Assembly (NCBI GenBank): GCA_032718475.1
Contig: JAUCBJ010007887.1
Coordinates: forward strand, 59,418 to 123,417
Direction: 5' to 3'
DNA from: Nemertoderma westbladi
Taxonomy: Eukaryota; Xenacoelomorpha; Nemertodermatida; Nemertodermatidae
DNA length: 64,000 nt
Shown here: one piece after another, positions 11,001 through 21,859 of the stretch
Layout of the letters: each line of letters begins with the position of its first letter
Position numbering within the stretch: position 1 is the stretch's first letter
The notes under the pieces: model-generated
What the model saw: only the letters and a program-made list of their open reading frames with translations
Database searches by the model: none
Told to the model about the DNA's origin: nothing
Program-made: the position numbers and the translations under genes

Positions 11001-11403
11001 AACTCGGACCCACAAGACCTGATGATGAGGGCCTTTGGGGCCCCCTTGGCGGGTAACTGTGCTCCGCCTGATGGATTGCGCCACCAGTGGAGGAGGGCCA
11101 CTCAATTACGCGGCTCCAAGTATAGACAGCCTGGGGGGGGGGGGGGTGGGTCGCGATATGGGTGAGCTGTTGACGTCGGAAGCCACAGCTTTTGTGGCTG
11201 GTTTGAGACATAACGTCGCGAACGCGCGTTCCGAACGGATCCTCCTCGCAGACTCGCTGCTCCTTCACCGGGACCCCAGGGTCATCAAAGCTGCGGATAT
11301 CCGACGCCTCCTCATCCGCCGACTCGAAATGTGGAGGTCAGGGCGGCTTGAGGCGCTGCTTCAGGAGGCGGAACGCTGCTCCAGTAAAGTTGGATCTGGA
11401 AGG
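8078..11403 (+). mobile_element. RLE-1 LINE, 5' UTR and N-terminal ORF part (tandem copy 1)
   Basis: This is the 5' part of a LINE whose RT and restriction-like endonuclease lie at 37041-39711. About 390 bp of leader is followed by a reading frame starting near 8467 (MGRGDDSLDDTLLDTSDSD), Ser/Asp-rich, then ~120 hexapeptide repeats, then a conserved tail. The tail (GELLTSEATAFVAGLRHNV ... RRLEMWRSGRL) is the helical region that normally precedes the RT of such LINEs. Poly-C and poly-G tracts (14 G at 11133-11146) shift the frame in this copy, and it stops where an RTE copy begins at 11404. This copy preserves the uninterrupted site (GGTGCGCCTGCGTGAGG, about 8322-8338) into which BEL1 inserted in the second copy. 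It is an inactive fragment. Confidence 0.75.
8730..10925. repeat. 18/36-bp coding minisatellite in RLE-1 (GPPDQL / GPPVHK), copy 1
   Basis: The array is ~2.2 kb, made from 18-bp cassettes of two main kinds: GGTCCCCCAGACCAGTTG (Gly-Pro-Pro-Asp-Gln-Leu) and GGTCCCCCCGTTCATAAG (Gly-Pro-Pro-Val-His-Lys). Variants include GPPIHK, GPPVQL and GPSDQL. The two kinds often alternate, giving a 36-bp, 12-residue unit. Because the unit is a multiple of three and free of stops, all long frames on both strands stay open for long stretches; only the GPP frame joins to non-repeat coding sequence on both sides. Short indels and C-runs break the frame several times. Confidence 0.9.
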
Positions 11404-12366
11404 CTACTACTACTACTACTAGGATCGGCATGCTGCATTGCAGCTGCATTTTTAAGAATGCTGTGCCGGCTTGTCAACAAAATTGCACCCCCACAACTCC
11501 CTATCACCCATGACATTTGCTAGATCATCCGCATCTTTAAGGCCAGTGTCCTTTAAGATGCGTCTCAAGAAAGTCATGGGCTGTCCACCTTGCTTATTCA
11601 CTCCATGAGGCTGCCAAAGTACAAGATTATGCACTGGCTGGTCCTCACGGTGAAAGCAATGTCCTGCAAAGCGGAGGCGATTTTGTTCTAGTGTCAAGCT
11701 TGGGGGAAACAATGAGACACCTCCAATGTTATATAGTGTCTGGTTGGAGATGTGTGCATTGTACTTGACACAATGAACCCGGCGTAGCATTCTTGTGAAT
11801 GTGCCATCCAGAGATTTGGTGTCCTCAGCAGTTAGAGCCCAGCATGGACTCCCATAGAGGAGTACTGGAACTACTGCTGCTCTAAATAATCGGACCTTAA
11901 GTTTCTGATTAATTCTCGACGATTTCCAAATCCTGGAAAGCCTATTCAAGGCTGCCCATGCCTTTCCCTTACGTATTCGAAGGTCCTCACCTGATTTCCG
12001 GATCCATGATCCCAGGTAACAGAAGTCATACACATGCTCAAGCATACCATCTTTTGAGCTTATGGTCATCCGATCAGAGACTTGCTGAGGACTTTCAAAG
12101 TTAACTGTCAAAATTTTGGTCTTTCTGGAGTTAATAAAAAGACCAACACTAGAAGCAGCATGTTCTAATGAGCTGAGGAGCCGTTGGGCTCCCTCGAGTG
12201 ATTCTGAGAGTACTCCTAAGTCATCAGCAAAGTCTTGATCAGTTAGGTACTTGGCAGGATTTCCTCGACTTCTGGAGCCAGTAGGTGGAGTTATCATCAC
12301 CCCATCATCATTATGATGATCTAAGGATATGCGTAGAACATAGTCAACAACAATTATGAACAAGAA
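11404..12366 (-). pseudogene. Hybrid RTE-like LINE copy made by unequal crossing-over
   Basis: The minus-strand frame (11452-12378) gives the same RT C-terminal product as 7123-8077. At its 3' side (positions up to 11590) it carries the RTE-2 variants (GTCAAC, CACCCCCAC, CTTTAAGG, CCACCTTGC), and the flank GGATCTGGAAGG is the RTE-2 flank. From 11651 on it carries the RTE-1 variants (CGGTGAAAG, GGGAAACAATG, CAATGAACCCGG, CCCATAGAGG, TCATACACATG) and ends at the RTE-1/RLE-1 junction. A single switch between 11591 and 11650 explains all of this. It encodes no complete RT. Confidence 0.85.
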
Positions 12367-12631
12367 CATAGCCAACACTTGCTACTTCCAACACATAGAA
12401 CAGTATAGGCTATCAGTACAGCAGAACAGCAGTACAGCCTTTGATACTGCCGACAGCCAGACTGCTTGGCGCCAAACAAAGGAGGCTAACATTACGGCGG
12501 TTTGATATTGCCGACAACACTGAACCTTTGAGGATTGCGGACATTGCTAGCTACCAACCAGCACAGGGATGCCCTCTTGTTGCGGATATTGTATAAATGG
12601 CACTTTCAAACGCAGTGCGTGGTGCGCCTGC
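12367..12631 (+). mobile_element. RLE-1 5' UTR, tandem copy 2 (cut by BEL1)
   Basis: Nearly identical to 8078-8342. It ends with CCTGC (12627-12631), the 5-bp duplication made by BEL1. The continuation GTGAGGGCAAGCCG resumes at 31932. Confidence 0.88.
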
Positions 12632-13265
12632 TGTTCGCGCTTTCAGACCTTTGGCAGTTTAACCCACCAAATTAAGATGTCTTCTAGATATTAAATCAGT
12701 TTTTAGTCTTTGACAAGTATTTGATTCACTACACTAGTCGAAACCAATCCGTGCGCGACCATTCACCCGCTGGATATTCCCGGGAGATTGGGTTCGACGG
12801 TTTAATTTTATTGCTATGTAAGCCTAATGTATTATTCGACTGACAGTATTATATAATCTCTGACAATATTATTCACCTTCGGTAATATTAACAGTTCCTT
12901 TAGGACGTGGCGCTTTATCTATATAAACAGAGTTATGACTTAAACTACTCACAACGATATGGCTTAATTATAATTCACATATATGGCGCATTCTTTAGGA
13001 ATTGCTTCTTTAACAGACTCACTCATACACAATGCTGCACAATACTGCACACTAATCTGCCAATCTTCACTGATTTTAGTCACATATAAAAGGAACACAG
13101 ACTGACTCATGTAGGGTCTATCAAATAACATTAGATTCACTTCAAACCACTTTAACATAAGTCACAATCGTTTATCTGTAACCCTTCTCTCTTACCTTCG
13201 GTATATCAAGAATATTGGGTTTCGGGGTTGTTTATCGTTATTCCAAATATAATAATTCATCAACC

Positions 13266-13280
13266 ATATTATGAAGAACT
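13266..13280. repeat. 15-bp target-site duplication of RLE-2, left copy
   Basis: ATATTATGAAGAACT occurs here and again at 15581-15595, on either side of RLE-2. The undisturbed site in the 5' LTR near 31322-31336 has it once. Confidence 0.92.
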
Positions 13281-15427
13281 ACATTATGTACAACGCCTAT
13301 AATGGCCATGCGGCCCTCTACCTCCAGGGATCCGACAACCCTCTGTGGAGTCGTGAAGGATATACCCAGGGGGATCCGGCGGCGATGTTGGGGTATGGTT
13401 GTGGGACACTCTCCTTGGTCCGGTCATTGCGGGATGTCGGTGACCTACCACCACGAGATCCGCTGATTACGCCTCCCGCCGGCTCGTCTCCCACGCTTTC
13501 TGGGGGCCAGCCCTGGACGCCCTGTGAAGAAACGCCGTCATCACTGACTTCGACTGAAGAGGAACAGCCAGCGGACCCATCTGACTCACCGCTGGGAGAC
13601 CCTCCTAACCCATCACCGGGAGACCCACCTGACCCACCACTGGTAGGCTCGCCAGACCCACTGCCGGGAGACCCGCCTGACCCACCACCGGGAGACCCGC
13701 CTGACCCATCGCCGGGAGGTCCGCCTGACTCAGCGATGGGAGACCAGCCTGACCCAGCGCTGGGAGACCCGCCTGACCCACCATTGCGAGACCAGCCTGT
13801 CCGACCGCCGGGAGACCCGCCAGACACAACACCCAGTAACCAACCCGATCAACCAGCACAGTCTACTGGCAGCTCCACCTGCTTCCAAACACAGTGTTGG
13901 TATGCTGACGACTCCTCGTCGGCGGGTTCTATTACCGGTGTGTGGAAGTGGTGGGATCAGTTGCGCCAATGTGGGCCCCGCATCGGGTATACACCAGAGC
14001 CCACCAAGAGCTACCTGGTGGTTAAGCCACAGTTCGCGACTAGGGCGCAGGCGGTGTTCGGGGACTGCGGTATCCGGGTAGTCTCGGGTCATCGCTTCCT
14101 CGGTGGCTATGTGGGCGATGCACAGGGACTCCACGATTTTATTACGGAGAAAGTCGCGGGGTGGGTGTGGAGTATTGGTCGGCTCTCGGAGGTGGCGGAG
14201 GCGTATCCGCAGACCGCCCATACAGGTATGACCCGCTGCGTCCAGGCGGAGTGGGACTACCTGCTTCGGGTGGTGGACACTAGGGATGGTGACCTGGCGC
14301 CGATCCGTGAGGAGTTATTGCGCCGTTTTATCCCGGCGTTGTTCGGAACGTCTCCAGGATCGGTGGATGAGGAGTTGGTCCTCCTCCCCATTCGGCATGG
14401 GGGAATCGGAATCCGGGACCCAGGGATGCGAAGGGTGCACGCCCGGGAGGCTTCCCTGGCGGGTACGGTTGGGGTGGTAGACGCACTGCTGACAGGTCGC
14501 CCCCTCCATGTTGCAGACCATGCCGCGTGCCTCTCCTCCGCTTTGGCGGAGAGCCGCATCGCACAGGACGCCTCATACAAGGCGAGGCAGGATTCCGCCC
14601 TCCTCGGTGTCCCAGCTGAACGGCGTCGAACTGTGGAGAGAACTGTGACCCACAAAACCGGTGGGTGGTTGACAGCGCAGCCCTCCATAGTGGACAATAC
14701 AGACCTCGACCCGGAGGTGTTCCGGGACAATCTCTCTATGAGATACGGCCTGACGCCGCCTGGCCTCCCGGCAAAGTGCGAGGGGTGTGGGGAACCGTTT
14801 ACAACGACCCACGCCCTCAACTGCAAGTCGGGGGGCCTCGTCATAAAGCGACACGATGAGGTGCGAGAGGTATTTGGTGACCTCATTGCGTCCGCATTCG
14901 GGGGCTCATGTGTGCAGCGTGAAGTCACGCTGTGCACGGGGTACCTGGACAGGCGGGGTCGCGAGGTTGGTGGAGTGAGGGCGGATCTCCTGGCGAGGGG
15001 AGTCTGGGCCGAGCAGAGGGTGGCGTCTTTTGACATAGCGGTGGTTAACGCTGACGCCCCCTCATATGCAAATCGGCCCCTGGACTCCATCCTCGAGCAG
15101 CGAGTCCGGGCGAAGAAGGTCCATTACAGCGCGGTGTGCGAGGACAGGAGGATCTCCTTCACCCCCCTAGTCGGAACCACCGACGGGGTGTGGTGTAAGG
15201 AGGCCGAAATCCTAATCCGCCACCTCGCTGAGACCCTCGTGGCTCGGCGGCAGGGGATGCGCCAGCGAGGCCTCGCCAGTGTGTTGGGAGGGGTCCGGAG
15301 GCGCCTTCAATTCGCGCTGATCCGCTCCAACTCCCTCTGCCTGCGTGGTGGGCGGCGCCCATGGCGGGCACTGGGCTTTGGGGACGGTGCGGGGTTGCGG
15401 GGCTCCGATCTACCCGATCGGTATTAA
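13281..15427 (+). CDS. RLE-2 reverse transcriptase (partial) plus restriction-like endonuclease
   Basis: Open to the stop at 15425-15427. The apparent Met at 13271 lies in the duplicated LTR target, so the true start is lost. Numbering from that Met, the order is: RT motif B SREGYTQGDPAAM (~27-39), a Pro/Asp/Gly repeat block (~108-195), RT motif C WYADD (~210), the thumb region with WWDQLRQCGP and YTPEPTKSYLVV, a CCHC knuckle CEGCGEPFTTTHALNC (~503-518) followed by GGLVIKRHDEV, then the PD-(D/E)XK-like core RADLLARG...ASFDIAVVNAD (~568-600). In this family the endonuclease nicks the target and the RT copies RNA from the nick. Motif A is missing because of truncation, so the product cannot be active. 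The Pro-rich block between motifs B and C is unusual. Confidence 0.85.
13590..13850 (+). repeat. 24-bp coding repeat (GDPPDP octapeptide) in RLE-2 RT
   Basis: About ten units of CCGGGAGACCCGCCTGACCCA-like sequence, encoding Pro-Gly-Asp-Pro-Pro-Asp-Pro-Pro with Ser/Ala/Leu variants. It sits in frame between RT motif B and the YADD motif. The opposite strand is also open (Gly/Ser-rich) as a by-product. Confidence 0.88.
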
Positions 15428-15580
15428 CCGATCTCGTAGTCACTTAGTTTGTGACTTTAGATAGGTTAAATAATATAGATTAATTATTTAGGCTATTTAA
15501 TAAACAACTTGTGCAGTTTACAATGTAAATTTACTATGGATATTCATAATATATATTTATTAATAATTATACATAATTTG

Positions 15581-15595
15581 ATATTATGAAGAACT
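15581..15595. repeat. 15-bp target-site duplication of RLE-2, right copy
   Basis: Same ATATTATGAAGAACT as at 13266-13280. The BEL1 LTR resumes with GACGGTAAATAGCAG, exactly as in the 5' LTR at 31337. Confidence 0.92.
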
Positions 15596-16185
15596 GACGG
15601 TAAATAGCAGTATAAAACAACAATGAAAACACTGATTGCTATGAGTTTGCAATGTTTCAGCAGTCAGCATGTATGATCAGTCAGCAGTATGCCGCAGTAG
15701 TCATTAGTTAAAGGATATATGCCCTTTATAATTAAACCTACTAGTGTAAGACTAAAAACAGTAAAGCACAAAATACTTCCAAGCCGTTCTTTCTTAGGCT
15801 CAGGACTGAATGTAAACACTGCACATAGGCATTGCGTCATTTCTCGGAAATTTTCTGTACAAGGAGCCACAAAAACGCTCTAATTGGCTGACTGAACTGA
15901 GAGACGCCGTAGAACAAAGGAAATCAACACGTATGAATGTCAGCTGTTAACCGTAGTCATAGTAACTACTGTTCAAGAGTAGCTATCACCCCTTTGCGTC
16001 ACGAATTGCCATAGAATCATAAAATATGCCTTTCACAGTACACATACGGAGGAAATAGGTCTTAGATCCTCTAAAAACACCGATACAGCAATAATACGGT
16101 CTCTTACACTTATTAAATCAACTACAGAGTATTTTAATGTAAAAGATAATAAAAATAACGGGGCAATTCAGCAAAGGCTTTTACA

Positions 16186-17672
16186 CCGCTCCCAGAAAAT
16201 GGGATTTTCAGTCTATAAAATATAAAAATCACAGTTTCTAAAACATAAAGATACTCTAAACAGTTAGTCTTTCTTACGCAGACGGCGTTTATGCAGTTTT
16301 TTGAGGCTAGCAAGAGTCTTTTTCTCTTTGGGGGGAGCCACTTTACTAGGAGGGCCATAACTCCTGGGTGAAGGGTGCAATATGATTGCATCAGAAGGTG
16401 TAGGATTGTGGTCGAGGTATCTGCCGTTTCGATATGCTTCTCCTCGAGCTGATTTTCCTCCGCTCGTAGCTGGATACGTTCATCCAAAAACTCTCGCAGA
16501 GAATAGGATCGTCCAAGTTCGATAACTTCTTAGAGATTCTGGATTTCCCAATCGAATTGAGATAAGGCCAATTCGTTTATCGATTGGACTCACTGTTATA
16601 ACTTACGTTTATCTGAACAAACGCAGGTTTCCTTTTTGATCTTTATAAAATAGCGTTTAACTCGTTTCGTACAACGCTCTCCTTCCCCTTGATGAGGGGT
16701 TGTATCGCGTTAAACGTGGACGACCATACGGTTGGATAGTGATATTAGGTGTCCGCGTCACAATCCGGCTAGGTAAGATGGGCGGCTAGCTAGAAATCAC
16801 TGTCGGAGTGTTACCGATTAATTGTTAGGGTAGCACTAGATCTTTGAACAGTGAATACAGTCCGCGAGGATCCGCGACACCACCAAGATCGCAGGTCTGA
16901 GGTCCAACTAAGGAATGAGGAGGTTTGACCGAGTATTCCGGGACTCTGATCGTAGGTTTACTCCAGGATCGTTCGAGCCGAGTGAGCATAGGTGATACGT
17001 CAACAAGTTTCGGTTTACGTGGATGTTTATGTCTTTCCGTTTATTAGTTGGGTCTAGGGCATTTATCGTAATAATACCAAAGACGCACGTCTGGTAGGGT
17101 AAACGCGGGTGATATTTATTTGTTGTTACAATGCTTCTATCAAGAATTCCAAATATACGTTGGAGTTACCGCGTCCATTTGTTTCTTAAGTGTCTTTTCT
17201 TTCGAGTCGATTTCGAATAGAATTTTCGCATTCGAATTTCCGTTTATGGTTCCGACTCCGCTGGGCAGGATATATAGTCGACATAGTCCGTATTGTGTAA
17301 ATCGATAGGATGACAAGACCATCTTCTATCAACTCCGTCATATCTGCTATATATGAGTTTATCCATATTATAATGAGTTTATATTTAGGCGAGCGGGCGT
17401 CGCTGCCTACCCCAATCAACCCCGGACAGTACGAGATCCTCAGCGCCGATGTGTCGTCGCCGCTGTACTTTCGCCAACGACGTAGCCGCACAACGACAAC
17501 GACAACCGGCACAAGTCACTCAACTGTCCGTCCCAAAGGCTTAGATGTACTTCAGGTTTCCTTGGAGAGTTAGGTTACTTTTACGATTGCGACTAGCTAC
17601 TGTAAACACACCTTAGCAGTAACATTCACCTATAAACTCACAAATACCACACACACAACTTGTCACAAATTA
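16186..17672 (-). other. BEL1 3' internal region, distal part
   Basis: Lies between the BEL1 3' LTR and the TIR element. On the minus strand a short frame close to the LTR ends KEKKTLASLKKLHKRRLRKKD with a stop near 16264. Its basic tail could be the C-terminus of a lost pol or third frame. Frameshifts cut it from a neighbouring frame (DERIQLRAEENQLEEKH). I see no integrase motif. GGGAGCGG next to the LTR is a plausible polypurine tract. Confidence 0.5.
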
Positions 17673-17689
17673 CCCTATAAGCATTTGAC

Positions 17690-18020
17690 GTCTATTTTTA
17701 CACCTTAACAGGTATGTGGACGTCATTTTACGTCAATTATGTTTGTTGCAAGAACTCATCGTTTTGATGGTTGATGTAATTACGTAAAATTACGTCTTGA
17801 ACACGTCTTGTTGACACGTTCCTGTATGAGACTTATACATGGTGGATAAAATTACCTAAAATGACGTGTTGAACACGTCTTGATGGCACGTATCTGTGTG
17901 ATACTTTTCATGGTGGAAATAATTACCTAAAATGACGTCTTGACGGCACGTATCTGTGTGATACTTTTCATGGTGGAAATAATTACCTAAAATTACGTCT
18001 TGAACACGTGTCTTAATGAC
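17690..18020. repeat. Left subterminal repeats with ACGT motifs
   Basis: Includes ~60-bp tandem units (TGGTGGAAATAATTACCTAAAA, then a GACGT core, then GGCACGTATCTGTGTGATAC) repeated about three times with changes. ACGT occurs many times. Subterminal arrays of this type are where transposases bind in several DNA transposon families; that role is inferred here. Confidence 0.75.
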
Positions 18021-18664
18021 ACATCTACTTACCACTTACAGACTTACCTACTGACTGACTACAGTACGAGTACAGTATATTTAAATTAGTACAATAGTAG
18101 TACCGGCAGACCGGTGCGGTACTACAGTACTACATACTACATGCTACTGCTGGAGCTGGAGTACAGCTGTACAGGCTGACAGGTGACAGGATTGTCATTT
18201 CACGTTTGAACCACATGCTGACATGGCTGCTGACCTGCCTGGCCTAACATATCCTGCAGTCCTGTTTGGTGGCCTCCTGGCTGCCTGGGGCGATGAGCAA
18301 TTGCCTCTGTTAAGCCTCTGTTAAGCTAACAGAGAAGATTTGTTCGCTGATAATTTTAGTCGGTGAGTTATTGGCAATGTTAGTTCTCTGTCTGATAAGT
18401 CACTGTTAAAGGGTGAGTTTTACATTCACTGTTAGTTCTCTGTGAACTAACTGAGAACATTTTCCTTAACAGAGGTAAAACCTCTGTTTAGGCTATTAGC
18501 AGAAGCACGTGTTAACACACCATGTAATATTGCCAACTGTAATATTTAACATTAACATGTGGCGTGTTCAGTTTGACATAGAAATTGGTAATAGGCGTGA
18601 ACCAGTATATAATAAGAAGTACAACCCGTTATCCCAATTACGACAATATGATTTTTTTGAAAGG

Positions 18665-18946
18665 TTCAGGTTCCTGATGAAATTATTGCAGCAATCAGCT
18701 CAGTAAACGATGGTTCGTCAACATTTGTGTCTACTGTTGACGGTGACACAAAACCATTTGAAGTGTTATGGGGCGTCCTCCAGGGAGACACACTTGCACC
18801 ATTCTTGTTCATAATTGTAGTTGACTATGTTCTATGCATGTCCTTAGATCATCATAATGATGATGCGGTGATGATAACTCAACCTACTGGCTCCAGAAGT
18901 CGAGGAAATCCTGCCAAGTACCTAACTGATCTAGACTTTACTTTAC
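18665..18946 (+). pseudogene. RTE-like LINE fragment, truncated at both ends
   Basis: Matches about 50685-50950 of the long RTE copy: TTCCTGATGAAATTATTGCAG through RT motif B (GVLQGDTLAPFLFIIVVDYV) to CTGATCTAGACTTT, where motif C should begin. The 3' part is absent, which ordinary target-primed insertion does not produce, so recombination or capture within the TIR element is likely. Confidence 0.85.
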
Positions 18947-18949
18947 TCC

Positions 18950-19586
18950 AAGAACTATCGGTCCGCTTAATCCCGGTTGTAACTCGGGGTCTCTTACTCC
19001 TCCAGGAACTGGAGATGTGAATGAGGGCACACGTACGGAAGCCCGTCGAAAGCCGTATGAAATATTAATGGATAAACTAAATACCATAATTGAAACACAG
19101 AAGTTTCACAGTAAACTGCTTAGTAACATCATAAATCCGGCAGCAGTCATGCTCCCTGATAATAATATTAATGAATATATACATCTACCAGTTGCCACTG
19201 TTGCTGAACTCGAGGATTTGAACAAGGAACTCATCAATGATTCTTCTTATAAAGCCACGATGAATCGACTGAAACTAGTTGGTGGCTCAACTTTGACTGG
19301 TTCCGCTACTGCTATTCTAAAGGCCACAATCACTGAAGAACTCGCTTCAAAACTTAGCTGGTGCGGATTTGATCGAAAAAACAATGCAGGTGTTCAGAAA
19401 ACTGCAATTAAAGAAACTTTATTTGTTCAACTGGTAACTGAATCTGTTTTGTCATCTCCTCTGTTTCAGGAGGAACGTTGTATCGGTGTGAAAATCGTTC
19501 ACAATCGCATCAAAGAGTGGCTTAAACATGCCCCAGCACGATTCAGAAAACGTAAATGCATTGCTGTTGATGTTGAATGTGACTAA
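18950..19586 (+). CDS. DUF4806-like protein fragment (cargo of the TIR element)
   Basis: The frame ends at TAA 19584-19586 and is open upstream through Gly/Pro/Ser-rich sequence (LTPPGTGDVNEGTRTEARRK). The core, roughly 19180-19440, reads LPVATVAELEDLNKELI, then GGST, then ATITEELASKLSWCGF. This is the layout of DUF4806, a domain of unknown function found in many invertebrate predicted proteins. The first part lacks a clear start; a splice acceptor near CTCCAAG (~18955) is possible, which would make this a last exon. Basic residues near the end (RFRKRK) are followed directly by the minisatellite. Recognition is from memory of the domain's pattern, so moderate. It could be a captured host exon or part of the element's own gene set. 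Confidence 0.55.
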
Positions 19587-19589
19587 AGT

Positions 19590-21375
19590 GGGTAGGAAGG
19601 TAATATGGTGGGTGTGAGTGGGTGGGTAGGAAGGTAATATGGTGGGTGTGAGTGGGTAGGAAGGTAATATGGTGGGTGTGAGTGGGTAGGAAGGTAATAT
19701 GGTGGGTGTGAGTGGGTGGGAAGGTACTATGGTGGGTGTGAGTGGGTAGGAAGGTAATATGGTGGGTGTGAGTGGGTGGGAAGGTACTATGGTGGGTGTG
19801 AGTGGGTAGGAAGGTAATATGGTGGGTGTGAGTGGGTAGGAAGGTAATATGGTGGGTGTGAGTGGGTAGGAAGGTAATATGGTGGGTGTGAGTGGGTGGG
19901 AAGGTACTATGGTGGGTGTGAGTGGGTAGGAAGGTAATATGGTGGGTGTGAGTGGGTGGGTAGGAAGGTAATATGGTGGGTGTGAGTGGGTGGGTAGGAA
20001 GGTAATATGGTGGGTGTGAGTGGGTGGGTAGGAAGGTAATATGGTGGGTGTGAGTGGGTAGGAAGGTAATATGGTGGGTGTGAATGGGTGGGTAGGAAGG
20101 TAATATGGTGCGTGTGAGTGGGTAGGAAGGTAATATGGTGGGTGTGAGTGGGTAGGAAGGTAATATGGTGGGTGTGAGTGGGTAGGAAGGTAATATGGTG
20201 GGTGTGAGGGGGTAGGAAGGTAATATGGTGGGTGTGAGTGGGTAGGAAGGTAATATGGTGGGTGTGAGTGGGTGGGTAGGAAGGTAATATGGTGGGTGTG
20301 AGTGGGTAGGAAGGTAATATGGTGGGTGTGAGTGGGTGGGTAGGAAGGTAATATGGTGGGTGTGAGTGGGTAGGAAGGTAATATGGTGGGTGTGAGTGGG
20401 TAGGAAGGTAATATGGTGGGTGTGAGTGGGTAGGAAGGTAATATGGTGGGTGTGAGTGGGTAGGAAGGTAATATGGTGGGTGTGAGTGGGTAGGAAGGTA
20501 ATATGGTGGGTGTGAGGGGGTAGGAAGGTAATATGGTGGGTGTGAGTGGGTAGGAAGGTAATATGGTGGGTGTGAGTGGGTAGGAAGGTAATATGGTGGG
20601 TGTGAGTGGGTGGGTAGGAAGGTAATATGGTGGGTGTGAGTGGGTAGGAAGGTAATATGGTGGGTGTGAGTGGGTAGGAAGGTACTATGGTGGGTGTGAG
20701 TGGGTAGGAAGGTAATATGGTGGGTGTGAGTGGGTGGGTAGGAAGGTAATATGGTGCGTGTGAGTGGGTAGGAAGGTAATATGGTGGGTGTGAGTGGGTA
20801 GGAAGGTAATATGGTGGGTGTGAGTGGGTAGGAAGGTAATATGGTGGGTGTGAGTGGGTGGGTAGGAAGGTAATATGGTGGGTGTGAGTGGGTGGGTAGG
20901 AAGGTAATATGGTGGGTGTGAGTGGGTGGGTAGGAAGGTAATATGGTGGGTGTGAGTGGGTGGGTAGGAAGGTAATATGGTGCGTGTGAGTGGGTAGGAA
21001 GGTAATATGGTGGGTGTGAGTGGGTGGGTAGGAAGGTAATATGGTGGGTGTGAGTGGGTGGGTAGGAAGGTAATATGGTGCGTGTGAGTGGGTAGGAAGG
21101 TAATATGGTGGGTGTGAGTGGGTAGGAAGGTAATATGGTGGGTGTGAGTGGGTAGGAAGGTAATATGGTGGGTGTGAGTGGGTGGGTAGGAAGGTAATAT
21201 GGTGGGTGTGAGTGGGTAGGAAGGTAATATGGTGGGTGTGAGTGGGTAGGAAGGTAATATGGTGGGTGTGAGTGGGTAGGAAAGTAATATGGTGGGTGTG
21301 AGTGGGTAGGAAGGTAATATGGTGGGTGTGAGTGGGTAGGAAGGTAATATGGTGGGTGTGAGTGGGTAGGAAGTA
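19590..21375. repeat. 30/34-bp G-rich minisatellite, ~55-60 units
   Basis: Unit GTAGGAAGGTAATATGGTGG plus GTGTGAGTGG, with a 34-bp form that has an extra GGGT. Point variants recur (ACTATGG for AATATGG, GTGCGTG, GTGAGGGG), showing block duplication. The G-rich strand (GGGTGGGTAGGAAGG) could form G-quadruplexes. A 612-codon open frame on the other strand (THTHHITFLP repeats) comes only from the stop-free unit and is not taken as a gene. Confidence 0.95.
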
Positions 21376-21859
21376 ACTCATGTCATATGTCCTATTGTAA
21401 TGTCATATACTATTTTACACAACTATTGCTCCCATTAATGCTCATTCATTAAAAATATTCAAATATTTAAAAAATAACATTTTTTGACATTTATGTGGTC
21501 ATTTTCAGTTTATCTACCCAAAAAAAAATTTTATATAAGTAAAAATAATCCGAGCAGGAAAGGGATAAGATAAATACAGTTTTATATTTTTACTGAATTT
21601 TTTACTGTATTTTTACTTGATTCTCTTGATTTTACATTTCCTCTCCATCTTTTTATATTCATTTCCAAATCAAACTTGTGCTAAATATATCAGTGCTATT
21701 TTAATTTGTGTTTATTAGTTGATAATTAACAATTTATTCGGATATTAAATTTATCGTACAATGGTTACATTATATAATAATGTTTTTTCTTTATTATAGT
21801 ATCAACAAACACCGTCAAGAAAGTAAAATCAATTTCAATCATAACTGTCACGGATCTAA

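Larger units (their letters stand above)
13281..15580 (+). mobile_element. RLE-2: 5'-truncated LINE with restriction-like endonuclease
   Basis: 2.3 kb insertion in the BEL1 3' LTR, bounded by exact 15-bp duplications and confirmed by the empty 5' LTR. It starts within the RT (shortly before motif B) and ends after ~150 bp of AT-rich 3' UTR without a poly(A) tail. GC content of its coding part is far above the LTR around it. It belongs to the R2/R4/Hero/NeSL-like group (single RT plus C-terminal CCHC and PD-(D/E)XK endonuclease), and its protein is related to RLE-1 but clearly a different family. Confidence 0.9.
12632..16185 (-). repeat. BEL1 3' LTR, split by RLE-2 LINE
   Basis: Minus the 2,300-bp RLE-2 and one 15-bp duplication, this LTR is 1239 bp, the same as the 5' LTR. 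By eye I found only two mismatches (G15625 versus T31366; G15946 versus A31687). An AATAAA signal on the minus strand lies near its 3' end (about 12808). The 64-codon and 68-codon open frames common to both LTRs are not recognisable proteins. Confidence 0.9.

Noticed and set aside
7123-12366. Three independent RTE insertions at 7123, 11404 and 35008
   Set aside because: Shared flanks and block-wise variants show that the middle copy is a recombinant of the other two.
14257-15090. 277-codon minus-strand frame opposite the RLE-2 endonuclease
   Set aside because: It is the GC-rich reverse of a well-supported coding frame with CCHC and endonuclease motifs.
12632-16185. Solo LTR at this position
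   Set aside because: Its outer CCTGC matches the CCTGC beyond the LTR at 31926, and the inner side has a polypurine-like tract, so it is the 3' LTR of BEL1.
19543-21381. 612-codon minus-strand open frame with THTHHITFLP repeats
   Set aside because: The 30/34-bp unit has no stop in this frame; there is no non-repeat coding sequence and no start context. It is a minisatellite shadow.
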